DNA of 25,630 nucleotides from Bacillota bacterium (GCA_023387655.1 JAEWHR010000005.1:1-25630); one strand, 5' to 3'. Numbered from the stretch's first letter, positions 1-8,663 are shown. Notes: a model not told the origin generated them from the sequence alone. Translations and numbers: made by a program.

Positions 1-48
1 AGTATTACATTTCTTTGCTATTTCAGCTATGGTCACTCGTTTCTTCAT
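1..48 (-). CDS. LacI-family transcriptional regulator, N-terminal fragment
   Basis: Only the first 16 codons are inside the window; the rest lies beyond the left edge. The minus strand reads MKKRVTIAEIAKKCNT, which is the start of the LacI-type helix-turn-helix (the family usually begins with a basic run and then VTI-x-D/E-IA). A second in-frame ATG at 58-60 would add MGFD; I prefer the ATG at 46-48 because GGGG lies 6 nt before it and because the family normally starts at the basic residues. LacI-family proteins are sugar-responsive repressors. The ligand and targets cannot be read here, but a perfect LacI-style palindrome lies at 217-230 and a sigma-A promoter at 160-188. Confidence 0.8.
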   Translation of the reverse strand, partial: MKKRVTIAEIAKKCNT

Positions 49-83
49 ATCAAACCCCATTCCGTTGTTTTCCGTTATATTTC

Positions 84-113
84 GTTATAAAATAATATCC
101 ATTATTTTATAAC
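84..113 (-). other. Perfect AU-rich hairpin in the leader of the LacI-family gene
   Basis: GTTATAAAATAAT (84-96) and ATTATTTTATAAC (101-113) are exact reverse complements around the 4-nt loop ATCC. The 13-bp stem lies between the predicted transcription start and the start codon. Between it and the ATG the minus strand carries three near-copies of a 10-mer (ATAACGAAAT, ATAACGGAAA, ACAACGGAAT). There is no T-run, so it is not an obvious terminator. Confidence 0.55.
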
Positions 114-159
114 TATAATTTTACACATATATGTAAATTTTATGTAATCCTATAAATCG

Positions 160-188
160 ATTATATATCATAACATCATGCTTGTCAC
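160..188 (-). promoter_or_regulatory. Sigma-A promoter for the LacI-family gene
   Basis: On the minus strand GTGACA (183-188) is followed by a 17-nt spacer and TATAAT (160-165). This leaves a leader of about 100 nt before the LacI-family start codon. Confidence 0.65.
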
Positions 189-216
189 TAGTTACTTTAA
201 ATTTGATTCAAACTAA

Positions 217-230
217 CGTTAACGTTAACG
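217..230. promoter_or_regulatory. Perfect 14-bp palindrome, LacI-type operator candidate
   Basis: CGTTAACGTTAACG is its own reverse complement and has the central CG typical of LacI-family operators. It lies about 29 bp upstream of the -35 box of the LacI-family gene. Autoregulation, or use as an auxiliary operator, is inferred from this position. Confidence 0.5.
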
Positions 231-309
231 CAAAGTTCACGAGTAGTTGCTATTTCTATTCATATTCACATCAATAACAACCCATAACAATCGAAAACTT
301 TATTACAAA

Positions 310-416
310 GCGAAGAACAAAGTGGCTTCGCTACTCTAAGCTAGCGAATCAACAAATTCAGGGCGATGCCACTTTGTCGCGCCGAAGCGTCAGCGGAGTG
401 CGCATCCCTCGGAGAG
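310..416. repeat. GC-rich structured intergenic element
   Basis: ACAAAGTGGC (317-326) is the reverse complement of GCCACTTTGT (368-377). Nested inside is TTCGCTA (327-333) paired with TAGCGAA (342-348), and GCGAAG (310-315) can pair alternatively with CTTCGC (326-331). The stretch to about 416 is clearly richer in G+C than its surroundings and has no open frame. It looks like a dispersed structured repeat or a non-autonomous element, but only one copy is in this window, so this is inference. Confidence 0.45.
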
Positions 417-469
417 TTTTTTAATAAATAGGAGATTACTCGCGGAGTAATTTCCTATTTATTAAAAAA
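417..469. repeat. Long near-perfect hairpin (25-bp stem)
   Basis: A 17-bp arm (417-433) is exactly complementary to 453-469. An inner 7-bp stem, ATTACTC (435-441) with GAGTAAT (445-451), continues it through one G-U pair to the 3-nt loop GCG. The outer ends are six T and six A, and the right end overlaps the terminator of the ABC-2 operon. Read on either strand it could terminate transcription. Confidence 0.7.
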
Positions 470-521
470 GCTGTTGCATTATGTTTACTCCTAACAAATA
501 GGAAGCATCATGCAACAGCTT
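464..521 (-). terminator. Rho-independent terminator of the ABC-2 exporter operon
   Basis: On the minus strand AAGCTGTTGCAT (510-521) pairs with ATGCAACAGCTT (468-479), giving 12 perfect base pairs, and a run of T follows (464-469). It lies 22 bp after the stop codon of the last permease gene. The T-run is also one end of the neighbouring 25-bp hairpin. Confidence 0.8.
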
Positions 522-543
522 ACTTTTACTTTACTATTTTCCC

Positions 544-1914
544 TTATTGCTTCGCTCTTAATACTTGAAACATTGTTTTTAAATTCAATTTCTGTCCATT
601 GTACAATACTAAACCACGATAGATTCTAGCAGCTATCATAATAACCAGAATAGAGAATATTACTAAAAGCAAGAATGCAACAATACCCTGCGCAATGCCA
701 ATCGTTCCAGTAATCAAATCTACCGGAACACTAAACGGCGTTGTAAATGGAATGAATCTAGCAATTCTTAATACACCTTCATTTCCAGCAGCGGAAGCAA
801 TATAACATACCAACCAACTAATTACAATCGGGAATACAAAGACACCCTGTGTACTGGCTGCATCTTCTGGTCTAGTTACCATACAACCTGCTAACCCTGC
901 TAATACACAATAGAACAAGAAACCTACGCAGAACACTAAGATTGCTAATATCACAGCTGGTAATGAAAATGCTGACTCTCCAATATTATCCTTTAAGAAA
1001 TTGATAATAGTGATCGCTGTATTCTCATACTCTGGATAGATTGAATGGGCAATGGCAGTACCGCCATACAAACCAATAAATGCAGAAATAACCCATGTTA
1101 GAAACTGTAAAATAGCAACCGATGAAATTGCAAGTACCTTACCAGTAATCATCGCATACGGATGTACGGAGGTTAATAAAGTTTCCATTAGCTTCGTTGT
1201 CTTCTCCGTTGATACTTCTTTGCTGATTGTCTGTCCATGCAATAGCAACATAAAGTAAAGCAATAAACCAAATATCATAGGTGCTATCATTTTAATAATA
1301 AACGTAGCTGGATTATTATCCTCACCTACTTCTGTTATCATCGTGTTCATTGGTTTTAAAGCTGTTGTTAATTGTTCCACCGAAAGACCTGCTTGAATCA
1401 ATTTATTAGCCTCGAAACATTGTTTCATTATCTCAAGTAACATCGTTGATTCTGATTCTGAAATAGAAGACCCTTCAGGTATAACGGCTTCCAATAAGTA
1501 ACCAGCTTCATTCTTTGTAATCTCCACTACAATAGATGTTGGTGAATCCTTGGATGCACTTTGTATCGCATCCCCGCGATTTCCTGACTCCATCAAGATA
1601 AACCTTGTATCTCCATAAACAACAGGAGAAAACTGTTTCATTAAACTTTCATAATCGGCTGCAGCTAATTCACTTTGATCCAATACATAAACACTTGTAA
1701 TGTTTGACGGCTTAACTACATCTTCCTTATCCGGCTTCGCTACCAGTATATTCATTAAAATAAAACCAGCAATTATCAAAATTGCAATTAGAGCTGTTAC
1801 TGCTTTAAACCCAATACCTCTTGTTGCCTGTCGAAACGTAAAACCATATACAGACTTCCATCCTCGAAAGTTTGATCCTAGGTTGGAATTCTTATTTTGT
1901 TGCATACCATTCAT
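544..1914 (-). CDS. ABC-2 type transporter permease (NatB-like), second subunit
   Basis: Membrane subunit of an ABC-2 exporter, 456 residues from the chosen start. It has one N-terminal transmembrane helix, a large extracytoplasmic domain of about 170 residues, and then a cluster of five or six C-terminal helices with the ETLLTSV.P motif on a cytoplasmic coupling helix; this is the ABC2_membrane_3/NatB layout. The longest open frame begins with TTG at 1935, but the ATG at 1912-1914 has GGAGG 8 nt upstream and is preferred. It follows the first permease by 33 bp and shares its architecture (paralogues, probably a heterodimer). Driven by the ATPase at 3266-4204, it may export sodium ions, drugs or peptides; the substrate is not visible. 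Confidence 0.85.
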   Translation of the reverse strand: MNGMQQNKNSNLGSNFRGWKSVYGFTFRQATRGIGFKAVTALIAILIIAGFILMNILVAKPDKEDVVKPSNITSVYVLDQSELAAADYESLMKQFSPVVYGDTRFILMESGNRGDAIQSASKDSPTSIVVEITKNEAGYLLEAVIPEGSSISESESTMLLEIMKQCFEANKLIQAGLSVEQLTTALKPMNTMITEVGEDNNPATFIIKMIAPMIFGLLLYFMLLLHGQTISKEVSTEKTTKLMETLLTSVHPYAMITGKVLAISSVAILQFLTWVISAFIGLYGGTAIAHSIYPEYENTAITIINFLKDNIGESAFSLPAVILAILVFCVGFLFYCVLAGLAGCMVTRPEDAASTQGVFVFPIVISWLVCYIASAAGNEGVLRIARFIPFTTPFSVPVDLITGTIGIAQGIVAFLLLVIFSILVIMIAARIYRGLVLYNGQKLNLKTMFQVLRAKQ

Positions 1915-1947
1915 CACATTTCCCTCCAAATTCAACCTCTATGCTCC

Positions 1948-3285
1948 CTAAACATTTTTAGAAATCTTAATTAGTTCCTTCAAACCGATTCTATTTCCAT
2001 TGTGAAGGATTAGAGTTTCATACACTTTTGCTACGAATTTAAATAGTAAGATAACAAAAATCACTAGAAGGAGGATAGATAAAATCGATAATCCTATCGA
2101 TACCTTTCCAACAAACATCGCTCCAGGTAATAAAAATGGAGAAGATAACGGGAATAATAAGGCAAATGTTACAAATCCATTTGTACCGCTAGCCATTAAC
2201 GTACCTGCTGCCCCCATACCGATATATGCACCGGCTAGGTTGACAAAGGTAAATAATGTTAAGCTCTCACTTGCTTCTTCGATACGACTTACGGTAGCAC
2301 CAGCAAGCCCTGCAAGGGTAGCATAGAAGATCATTCCAAGCAATACCACTGCAATACATAAGATACTATTTACTATGTTAACATTATCAAAGATACCAGA
2401 AGGTAGAAATTGAGAAATCATATTTTCTCCATTTTGTGTGAATATCTTCGAAGTAACAGTATTAGAAATTAATACACAAACTAAAATTCCGGCAAATTGA
2501 AATAACACAACAGAAAGCATTGCCAAAATCTTGCCGAGAATAACAGCCAATGGCTTCACGGATGTCAATAAATACTCCAATACTTTTGATGACTTATCAG
2601 AAACAACAGAAGACGCTATCTGGGAACTTGCCATTACATTAACCATTAAGACAACCATCAATATTCCATAGACAAACCAATATTGAGAATTTGTTATGGA
2701 GGTATCTTCTATCATCACTGCATTACCATTTTGATCTGCAATCGTCACAGAAGTTGCTACATTTGCTTGAATCATAGACAATTGATCTTCCGAAATTCCT
2801 AAATGATTGATTCGATATTCATTAAATGCCTCTAATAATGCTTGACTTAATATCTGCACACTTGACTCTTTTACACTTCCTTTACTAGCTTTTATAAAGT
2901 CCAATTGAAACGTTGATTCTGTTTCCATTATGTTGACAATGACTGAAGTATTCTCTTCCTGTTCAATACGATTAACAACGGTATCATAATCTTCCGTAAG
3001 AGCTTCAAGCTTAATGTGACTTAAATTATCCTGGCTAAGAGTTGGTAAGAATCCACCATTTGACCAAGCAACCATATCATTGATATAGACTTTTTGAATT
3101 GTGTTAATGTCATCCTCTACCTTAGTATCCTTATTCATAATCATGGACAGCACAGGCATAGAAGCAATAGACAACACTATAAATAAGACAAAACTTACAA
3201 TAAACGCCTTGCTCTTTAAGGTTTGAATTAAGGTAAAAGAAAAGACGTCCTTCCAACCGGTTATACTACTTTTCTTCATGAACAT
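1948..3285 (-). CDS. ABC-2 type transporter permease (NatB-like), first subunit
   Basis: 445-residue integral membrane protein with the same layout as its downstream neighbour: an N-terminal helix (about residues 25-50), an extracytoplasmic domain to about residue 205, then five or six helices, with EYLLTSVKPL in the cytoplasmic loop and EEASESLTLF before the last helices. It overlaps the 3' end of the ATPase gene by 20 bp, so the two are probably translationally coupled. Two ATG codons, at 3285 and 3279, share the upstream GGTGGGAG; the second has better spacing, so the protein may start at MKKSS. It probably forms one exporter with the flanking genes; the substrate is unknown. Confidence 0.85.
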   Translation of the reverse strand: MFMKKSSITGWKDVFSFTLIQTLKSKAFIVSFVLFIVLSIASMPVLSMIMNKDTKVEDDINTIQKVYINDMVAWSNGGFLPTLSQDNLSHIKLEALTEDYDTVVNRIEQEENTSVIVNIMETESTFQLDFIKASKGSVKESSVQILSQALLEAFNEYRINHLGISEDQLSMIQANVATSVTIADQNGNAVMIEDTSITNSQYWFVYGILMVVLMVNVMASSQIASSVVSDKSSKVLEYLLTSVKPLAVILGKILAMLSVVLFQFAGILVCVLISNTVTSKIFTQNGENMISQFLPSGIFDNVNIVNSILCIAVVLLGMIFYATLAGLAGATVSRIEEASESLTLFTFVNLAGAYIGMGAAGTLMASGTNGFVTFALLFPLSSPFLLPGAMFVGKVSIGLSILSILLLVIFVILLFKFVAKVYETLILHNGNRIGLKELIKISKNV

Positions 3286-4204
3286 CTCCCACCTTTTCTA
3301 CGAATATTTCATGCAACGATGGTTCGCGCAGCTCAAACTTTACAACTGGAATCTTTTCTCCAATGAGTTTTGCAAGAAAATCCATAGCCTGTTGCTCATT
3401 CTGAACTTTTAAGTGATATTCACTTGGAGTTTTATTTACAATTCTCAATCCAAACTCTTCGATATAAGAAGCGATATCTACATCACTCTTAACAAATAAA
3501 TTTACTCTACCATAACTTTTTTTAATTTCATTTAAATTTCCCTGTAACACTGCCTTACCACGATTTAAGATTGTGATATCACTACAGAATTCTTCTATCG
3601 TAGGCATTTGATGACTTGACATGATGAGATACTTATCCTGTGCAATCTGCTCACGAATAATTGATTTGAAAAGGTCTGTATTAACTGGGTCCAAACCACT
3701 TAATGGCTCATCTAAAATGATTAACTTAGGATCAGAAATTAAAGCAGCCATTAACTGAACTTTTTGCTGATTACCTTTTGATAATTGATCCGCTCTGTTT
3801 GCTTTCGATTTCTTTCCTTTCGTCTTTGGTGGGAATACATATTCATTCACTTGCAAACGATCCGACCAATATTTAATACGTTCCATTGCTGTTTTCTTTG
3901 GAACACCTTTCAGTTTTGCAAAGTACAATAACTGATCAATTAAAGAGTATTTTGGATATAAACCTCGTTCCTCTGCAAGGTATCCAACATTCGCCCTCAC
4001 AGGATCAAGCGGTGCTCCATTCCAAAGTACCTTGCCACCATCATGAGCTAACATTCCAAGAATAATACGGAGTGAGGTAGTTTTACCAGCACCATTCGTA
4101 CCTAACAAAGCATATACTCCTGGTTTTGTAATCTCAAAGCTCAAATCTTCGACAACTACCTTGTCTCCATACTTTTTCATCAAATTTTGTACTTGTAACG
4201 ACAT
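3266..4204 (-). CDS. ABC transporter ATP-binding protein (NatA-like, ABC-2 class)
   Basis: 312-residue ATPase that energises the two NatB-like permeases. Walker A is GTNGAGKT (35-42), the region after it reads YLAEERGLYP as in other ABC-2 ATPases, the signature is LSKGNQQ (141-147), Walker B is LIILDEP with catalytic E166, and the switch histidine is H198. A C-terminal accessory domain (about 220-305) resembles DUF4162. Just before the signature lies a basic stretch, KTKGKKSKANRADQ (about 127-140), longer than usual at this place. The start is ATG with AGAGGGG about 4 nt upstream. It is the first gene of a three-gene operon; a -10 box lies at 4273-4278. Confidence 0.92.
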   Translation of the reverse strand: MSLQVQNLMKKYGDKVVVEDLSFEITKPGVYALLGTNGAGKTTSLRIILGMLAHDGGKVLWNGAPLDPVRANVGYLAEERGLYPKYSLIDQLLYFAKLKGVPKKTAMERIKYWSDRLQVNEYVFPPKTKGKKSKANRADQLSKGNQQKVQLMAALISDPKLIILDEPLSGLDPVNTDLFKSIIREQIAQDKYLIMSSHQMPTIEEFCSDITILNRGKAVLQGNLNEIKKSYGRVNLFVKSDVDIASYIEEFGLRIVNKTPSEYHLKVQNEQQAMDFLAKLIGEKIPVVKFELREPSLHEIFVEKVGDVHEEK

Positions 4205-4272
4205 AGTCCCCTCTTTTCTGCATTTACATTGTTAATGCTTGTTTTAATTTTCCATATTATATTTATTTAACC

Positions 4273-4278
4273 ATTATA
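4273..4278 (-). promoter_or_regulatory. Probable -10 box of the ABC-2 exporter operon
   Basis: TATAAT on the minus strand about 70 bp upstream of the ATPase start. No convincing -35 box is seen at 16-18 nt (TTTTAA is the best), so the promoter is weak or activator-dependent. Confidence 0.4.
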
Positions 4279-4329
4279 CAACATTCTTGTATAAATTAAA
4301 AATTTATTTTTACATTTTATTCATAGCAG

Positions 4330-4355
4330 TACCACATCTGTAAGCAGATGTGGTA
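4330..4355 (-). terminator. Hairpin after the glycosidase/ABC exporter operon
   Basis: ACCACATCTG (4331-4340) pairs with CAGATGTGGT (4345-4354) around the loop TAAG, and T4330/A4355 extend it to 11 bp. It lies 79 bp after the stop of the exporter gene. There is no T-run on either side, so it may be a terminator core or a 3'-end stabilising structure. Confidence 0.45.
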
Positions 4356-4433
4356 TGCATTAAGTGTATTATAAAATTGTAGCTCATCTTATTAAGTTCT
4401 TAAATCACTAGATGTTATTATGAATCATTACTT

Positions 4434-6068
4434 CTAATGAAGCAAAGGTTTCACTGTACCTTTCACTGTAAATACACCATCATACTGCTCCTTGGTATCT
4501 CGAAAGACAACGTGGCTTACATTGATCACGGTGATATCTTTCAGTTTAAGAATCGTCTGTTCAATCTCCCTGGCACGTTCCATATCAAGAGATGCGAACG
4601 CTTCATCCATAAATAAAATGCTTGCTTTTGTTAACATAGCTCTTGCGATTACAATACGGCTTCGCTCACCGCCTGAGATGTTTCGACCGTTATCATAAAT
4701 CATCGTATCTAGTCCATCCGGAAGATTTTCTACAAAGGCAGTAAGCCCTGCCGCTTCCATAGCAGCTTGAATCTCTTCATCACTATAAGTTTTATAAAGA
4801 GTTATATTGTTTCGTAAGGTATCGTGAAATATAAAAACCTGTTGCTCTACATTTGCTATCATAGCAAAATAATCTTCCTTCTTCACATCACGAAGTGGCA
4901 TTCCATCAATTAGAATGTTTCCACCTGTTGGAGCAAAGTACTTTCGAAGGAGTTTTAGTAATGTAGATTTTCCGCCACCACTTGGGCCTACTATTAAATA
5001 CTTGCCATTTTTCTTTAAGTTTAGATTCACATCTGTTAAAATTTTCTTGCAATCTATCTCATCTTCATACTGAAACTCTACATTCTTCAGCAAAATATCG
5101 TTCTTAAAATCTGGTAATGATAATTTTTCTTCGTAAGTATCGGAATTTTTAAGACTTTCTGCAATTTTTACACTAAGGGCTTTTGAGGTAAATACTTTAG
5201 GTAAGGCTTCACTTAACATAAACAATGGCCAAGTTAATTTTTGAATTCCTTGTGAAACGATTAATAAACCACCTGCTGTTATTTTCCCTTGTATCGTTAG
5301 GTATCCAAGAATACACAAAATACCGTACATTGATGTATGCATTGTTAAATTTTGAGCACCATTGATAAAGGTCATCATCTTCTCAATTAGATAGCCTTTC
5401 CTTTGAATCTCCACACTCTTTTCAAAATAATCCTTTGTGACTTTCTCTTGTAAATTATTACTTTTAACAATATGAAAGGCGGACAATACCTCTTTGATAT
5501 AGGACGTGTACCCATCAAACATATCGGAACGTTCTTTATAATTACGTTCCACTGGTTTTTGCATAACGGTTGCTATGATAACATTAACAACCATAATAAC
5601 TAAGGATAGTAGAATCATCCACGGATTTACCGTAGAGATTATCCATATACCAACGAAAAAATTAGCGGTTCCCTCAAACACGGTGTAGATTCCCTCAATA
5701 AAGTTTTTATCGATTGTATTGCAGTCATTCGTAAGTCTTGAGATATAGTTAGCGGTATTTTCTTTTTGAAATTCTGATATGTTTTTCTTAAATACTCCTC
5801 TTACATAATGCATTTTGATTGCTTGATTTGCATCTTTTTTATACCAAGCTTTTGTAAGCGATGTTAAAATACCCACTGGTAAAAGAGTAACGGCAAGAAG
5901 TAATAAGCTAGGTATCTTTTGCTTTAAAAGTTCTAAATCCCCTGCAATTGCATAATCGATAAGTCCCATCATCTTAACAGTAACAGCACCATCTAAAAAA
6001 CTATTAATAGCAGTAAAGAAAAGAGCTATAAGCATCTGTGGTGTACTTCTAAAAACTTTTTTTAACAT
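4434..6068 (-). CDS. Half-size ABC exporter (transmembrane domain plus ATPase), subunit 2
   Basis: 544-residue fusion of a six-helix exporter domain (about 10-300) with an ATP-binding domain. Walker A is GPSGGGKST (361-369), signature ISGGE (464-468), Walker B ILFMDE with catalytic E489, and switch histidine H519. Both composite sites of the predicted heterodimer therefore keep their glutamates, unlike many asymmetric exporters of the BmrCD kind. It starts 7 bp inside the upstream exporter gene with GGGGAGG 7 nt before the ATG, so the two subunits are translationally coupled. No peptidase C39 domain is present, which argues against a bacteriocin exporter. The substrate is unknown. Confidence 0.88.
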   Translation of the reverse strand: MLKKVFRSTPQMLIALFFTAINSFLDGAVTVKMMGLIDYAIAGDLELLKQKIPSLLLLAVTLLPVGILTSLTKAWYKKDANQAIKMHYVRGVFKKNISEFQKENTANYISRLTNDCNTIDKNFIEGIYTVFEGTANFFVGIWIISTVNPWMILLSLVIMVVNVIIATVMQKPVERNYKERSDMFDGYTSYIKEVLSAFHIVKSNNLQEKVTKDYFEKSVEIQRKGYLIEKMMTFINGAQNLTMHTSMYGILCILGYLTIQGKITAGGLLIVSQGIQKLTWPLFMLSEALPKVFTSKALSVKIAESLKNSDTYEEKLSLPDFKNDILLKNVEFQYEDEIDCKKILTDVNLNLKKNGKYLIVGPSGGGKSTLLKLLRKYFAPTGGNILIDGMPLRDVKKEDYFAMIANVEQQVFIFHDTLRNNITLYKTYSDEEIQAAMEAAGLTAFVENLPDGLDTMIYDNGRNISGGERSRIVIARAMLTKASILFMDEAFASLDMERAREIEQTILKLKDITVINVSHVVFRDTKEQYDGVFTVKGTVKPLLH

Positions 6069-7720
6069 GTCACTGCCTCCCCAAAATATTCTTTTGCCTC
6101 ATACTGAAGAATCTGGCCATTCTTGATTTCAAGTATATAATCATACTGATCTGTAACACCTTCATAATAACGATGGCTGATTGCTATTACAGTCTGAGGT
6201 AGGGATAAGAACACCTTTTCTATCTCTTTTCCTAAGTCTTCATTAAGGCTTGAAGTTCCTTCATCAACAAATAAAATCTCCGCTTGTTTTGCGATTGCTC
6301 TGGCAATCGAAATTCTCTGGCGCTGACCACCGGATAAATTCTTACCATTTTCAGATAATGGTTCATCTAACCCTAGCTTTCTATCTGCTATGACAGAATC
6401 TAATTCGCAGGCTTTTGCTGCAAATTCCACACGCTCCTCTGGTAAATCCTTATACAGTGTAATGTTATTCCGAATGGTATCCTCAAATAAAAATACATCC
6501 TGATAGATAAATGCCACTTTATCATGAAATGTTTTTTCAACTATAGTCTTATACTCAATTCCATCTACCTTAATCTCACCCTCATAATTATCATAGGTCA
6601 TGGAAAGTAGATTCATTAACGTGGATTTACCGGCACCGCTTACCCCTTTGATTAAGTATTTCTTTCCTTTTTTAATCGTAAAGTCTGCATGGGATAAGAT
6701 TGTTTTATTCTCATAAGCAAACGAAACACCAGATACAACAATTTCATTCTGAAAATCAAAAGCATGAATGCGGTCATTTTCATCTTTGTTCTGTCTATCC
6801 TCCACTTCATCATCGGTAATCTTATGATAGATACGAATAGAAGCTTTCATTGCATTCCACAGTGGAAAGGCTTCCACTAAATTAAAGCACATCGCACTTC
6901 CAAGCTGGAATATAAATGTAGCTACCGCTAATGACATACCATTTTTAAAATTGATACACAAATACACCATTACACCACAGGATACGATATAGGAGAGTAT
7001 TTGAATAATGTTTCTTTGACCTTCTGTAAATACGCTAGAAATACATTTTTTTCGTTCTACCTTACGAATCGAGGATAAACTCTTCTGTAAAAACTTATCT
7101 TCGATTCGGTTTAGTTTAAGAATCTCAAGTCCATGAAAGGTATTGGAAATCTCTTGTGTAAATTCTTCCGAGGCTTTTGATACCTCCTCTTTTAAAGCCA
7201 CCGTCTTTTTTGAGAAAATGCTAGATATCAAATAAAGAAGTACGGAAGCTCCAAACATACCCGCTGCTAGAACTGGATCTAAAAATAGTAAGATGATAAA
7301 ACTGATAACAAACATACCTGCATTAATCAAGAAATTTAAGAAACTAATAAAGAAATCAGATTCAAATTGATTTATATCATTGATTAAATTGGACAAATAA
7401 ATCTCTTTTCCTTTTTTGGAATATTGCTTAAAGGACATTCTCATGATTTTATCAAATGCTAATTTTCGAACATCCAATATGGTATCTCGCATGTATCCAA
7501 TACGTAGCATACGTGATATCACAAAACTAACTGCGCTATAGACCGAAGCTAAAATAGTCACTATAACTACAACTGTATAATTGGCATCCTTGCCTTTCTC
7601 AACTGCCCACATTATGAGGGCAAAAATCCCCATCTGAACATAACGATCAATGTTAAACATAAAGGATGCTGCTAGATATTGAATAAACTTCCCCTTACGC
7701 TTTAACAGCAATTCTTTCAT
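6062..7720 (-). CDS. Half-size ABC exporter (transmembrane domain plus ATPase), subunit 1
   Basis: 552-residue exporter subunit with six predicted helices in the first 300 residues. The ATPase domain has Walker A GVSGAGKST (359-367), Q-loop Q407, signature LSGGQ (462-466), Walker B ILFVDE with E487, and H516. The D-loop reads SSLNED rather than the usual SALD. The gene begins only 16 bp after the glycosidase-like gene and overlaps the next exporter gene by 7 bp, so all three are probably one transcript. Linking a sugar-processing protein to a type-IV-fold exporter is unusual; importers are the normal partners. Function is inferred only at the family level. Confidence 0.88.
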   Translation of the reverse strand: MKELLLKRKGKFIQYLAASFMFNIDRYVQMGIFALIMWAVEKGKDANYTVVVIVTILASVYSAVSFVISRMLRIGYMRDTILDVRKLAFDKIMRMSFKQYSKKGKEIYLSNLINDINQFESDFFISFLNFLINAGMFVISFIILLFLDPVLAAGMFGASVLLYLISSIFSKKTVALKEEVSKASEEFTQEISNTFHGLEILKLNRIEDKFLQKSLSSIRKVERKKCISSVFTEGQRNIIQILSYIVSCGVMVYLCINFKNGMSLAVATFIFQLGSAMCFNLVEAFPLWNAMKASIRIYHKITDDEVEDRQNKDENDRIHAFDFQNEIVVSGVSFAYENKTILSHADFTIKKGKKYLIKGVSGAGKSTLMNLLSMTYDNYEGEIKVDGIEYKTIVEKTFHDKVAFIYQDVFLFEDTIRNNITLYKDLPEERVEFAAKACELDSVIADRKLGLDEPLSENGKNLSGGQRQRISIARAIAKQAEILFVDEGTSSLNEDLGKEIEKVFLSLPQTVIAISHRYYEGVTDQYDYILEIKNGQILQYEAKEYFGEAVTC

Positions 7721-7736
7721 TCCTTTGTTCCCCCTA

Positions 7737-8663
7737 TTAATTTAATTCGTATATAAACTCTTCCTCACGGTTACAAAATAGCTCCCCGTCTTTCACTGTA
7801 AGCCTTCGCATCTGAAGAGAGGTTCTTTGTTGTTCATAGAAGTTTTCTTCCACGCAAGGTATCCTTCCTGGATGCGTAAAATAAAAAATGTACGCTTCGT
7901 CTTCTTGAACATGGACATCTGCATGAAAGCCAAATCCGTAGTCATCCTCCTTCATTCCAGTTTCTGATAAGATATCATTGCACCTACGAAAGGTCATAGC
8001 ATCTTTACTTCGATACACTCCTTGCCCCTTCCAAGTATCAATAATCAGCCAATAAAATCCCTTGAAACGAAAGACATTGGGTCCTTCATGGGCAAACTCC
8101 TCTAAGACTGCCACAGGATTATGAAACTCATATAAATCGCTACTTTCCACCATGTAAGTATGGGAACCATTTTCTTCATCTTTATACCAAAGACCATATT
8201 TACCATTCGGAAGTGTATGTACACAAGCATCAATACATCGATTCGAGGAAAGCGATAACTTTCCAATATACTCCCAGTCCCACAAATTCTTACTGGTATA
8301 ATGTAAAATATGACGGTCACAGTTCCAAGTAGATGGGACACCAGTAATATAAGAGACATACATATGATAGACTTCTTTCTCATAGATAATCTCAGGCGCC
8401 CAAAACGTATTTCTACCTGGCTCGATAGCAAGACCTTCTAAAATCCCCCGATAAACAAAGGTATGCCCACCGTCATTTGAAGATGCAACTCCTAAGTCAG
8501 TTCCATGTACCCATTCCACTCCTGGGGTTTTTATATTTGCACGACGATTTGTATAAACCATCCACCACTGCTTTTCCATGTGATTCCATATGATTACAGG
8601 ATCCGCTGCACCGTCATAAATTGGATCCCGAAATAATGGACTTTGTACCACTTGTTTCCTCAT
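7737..8663 (-). CDS. GH43-like five-bladed propeller glycoside hydrolase (cytosolic)
   Basis: 308 residues from the chosen start. The layout suits the GH43/GH117-type beta-propeller fold: AADPVI near the N-terminus (D21 as candidate base), TFWAPEI (E91), RCIDACV (D145, candidate pKa modulator) and AHEGPNVF (E193, candidate general acid). Several aromatic residues (WW, WYKDE, YW) fit a sugar cleft. There is no signal peptide, so it should act in the cytosol on imported oligosaccharides. The open frame can be extended to a TTG at 8684, but the ATG at 8661-8663 has GGGAGG 7 nt upstream. It is first in an operon with two ABC exporter genes, behind a promoter carrying a LacI-like operator. The family is fairly sure; exact family number and substrate are not. 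Confidence 0.72.
   Translation of the reverse strand: MRKQVVQSPLFRDPIYDGAADPVIIWNHMEKQWWMVYTNRRANIKTPGVEWVHGTDLGVASSNDGGHTFVYRGILEGLAIEPGRNTFWAPEIIYEKEVYHMYVSYITGVPSTWNCDRHILHYTSKNLWDWEYIGKLSLSSNRCIDACVHTLPNGKYGLWYKDEENGSHTYMVESSDLYEFHNPVAVLEEFAHEGPNVFRFKGFYWLIIDTWKGQGVYRSKDAMTFRRCNDILSETGMKEDDYGFGFHADVHVQEDEAYIFYFTHPGRIPCVEENFYEQQRTSLQMRRLTVKDGELFCNREEEFIYELN

Noticed and set aside
4434..7720. Bacteriocin exporter
   Set aside because: Neither subunit has a C39 peptidase domain, and no precursor peptide or immunity gene is nearby.
8102..8431. 109-codon minus-strand frame inside the glycosidase gene
   Set aside because: It is an alternative frame of a gene with clear catalytic motifs and has no own ribosome binding site.
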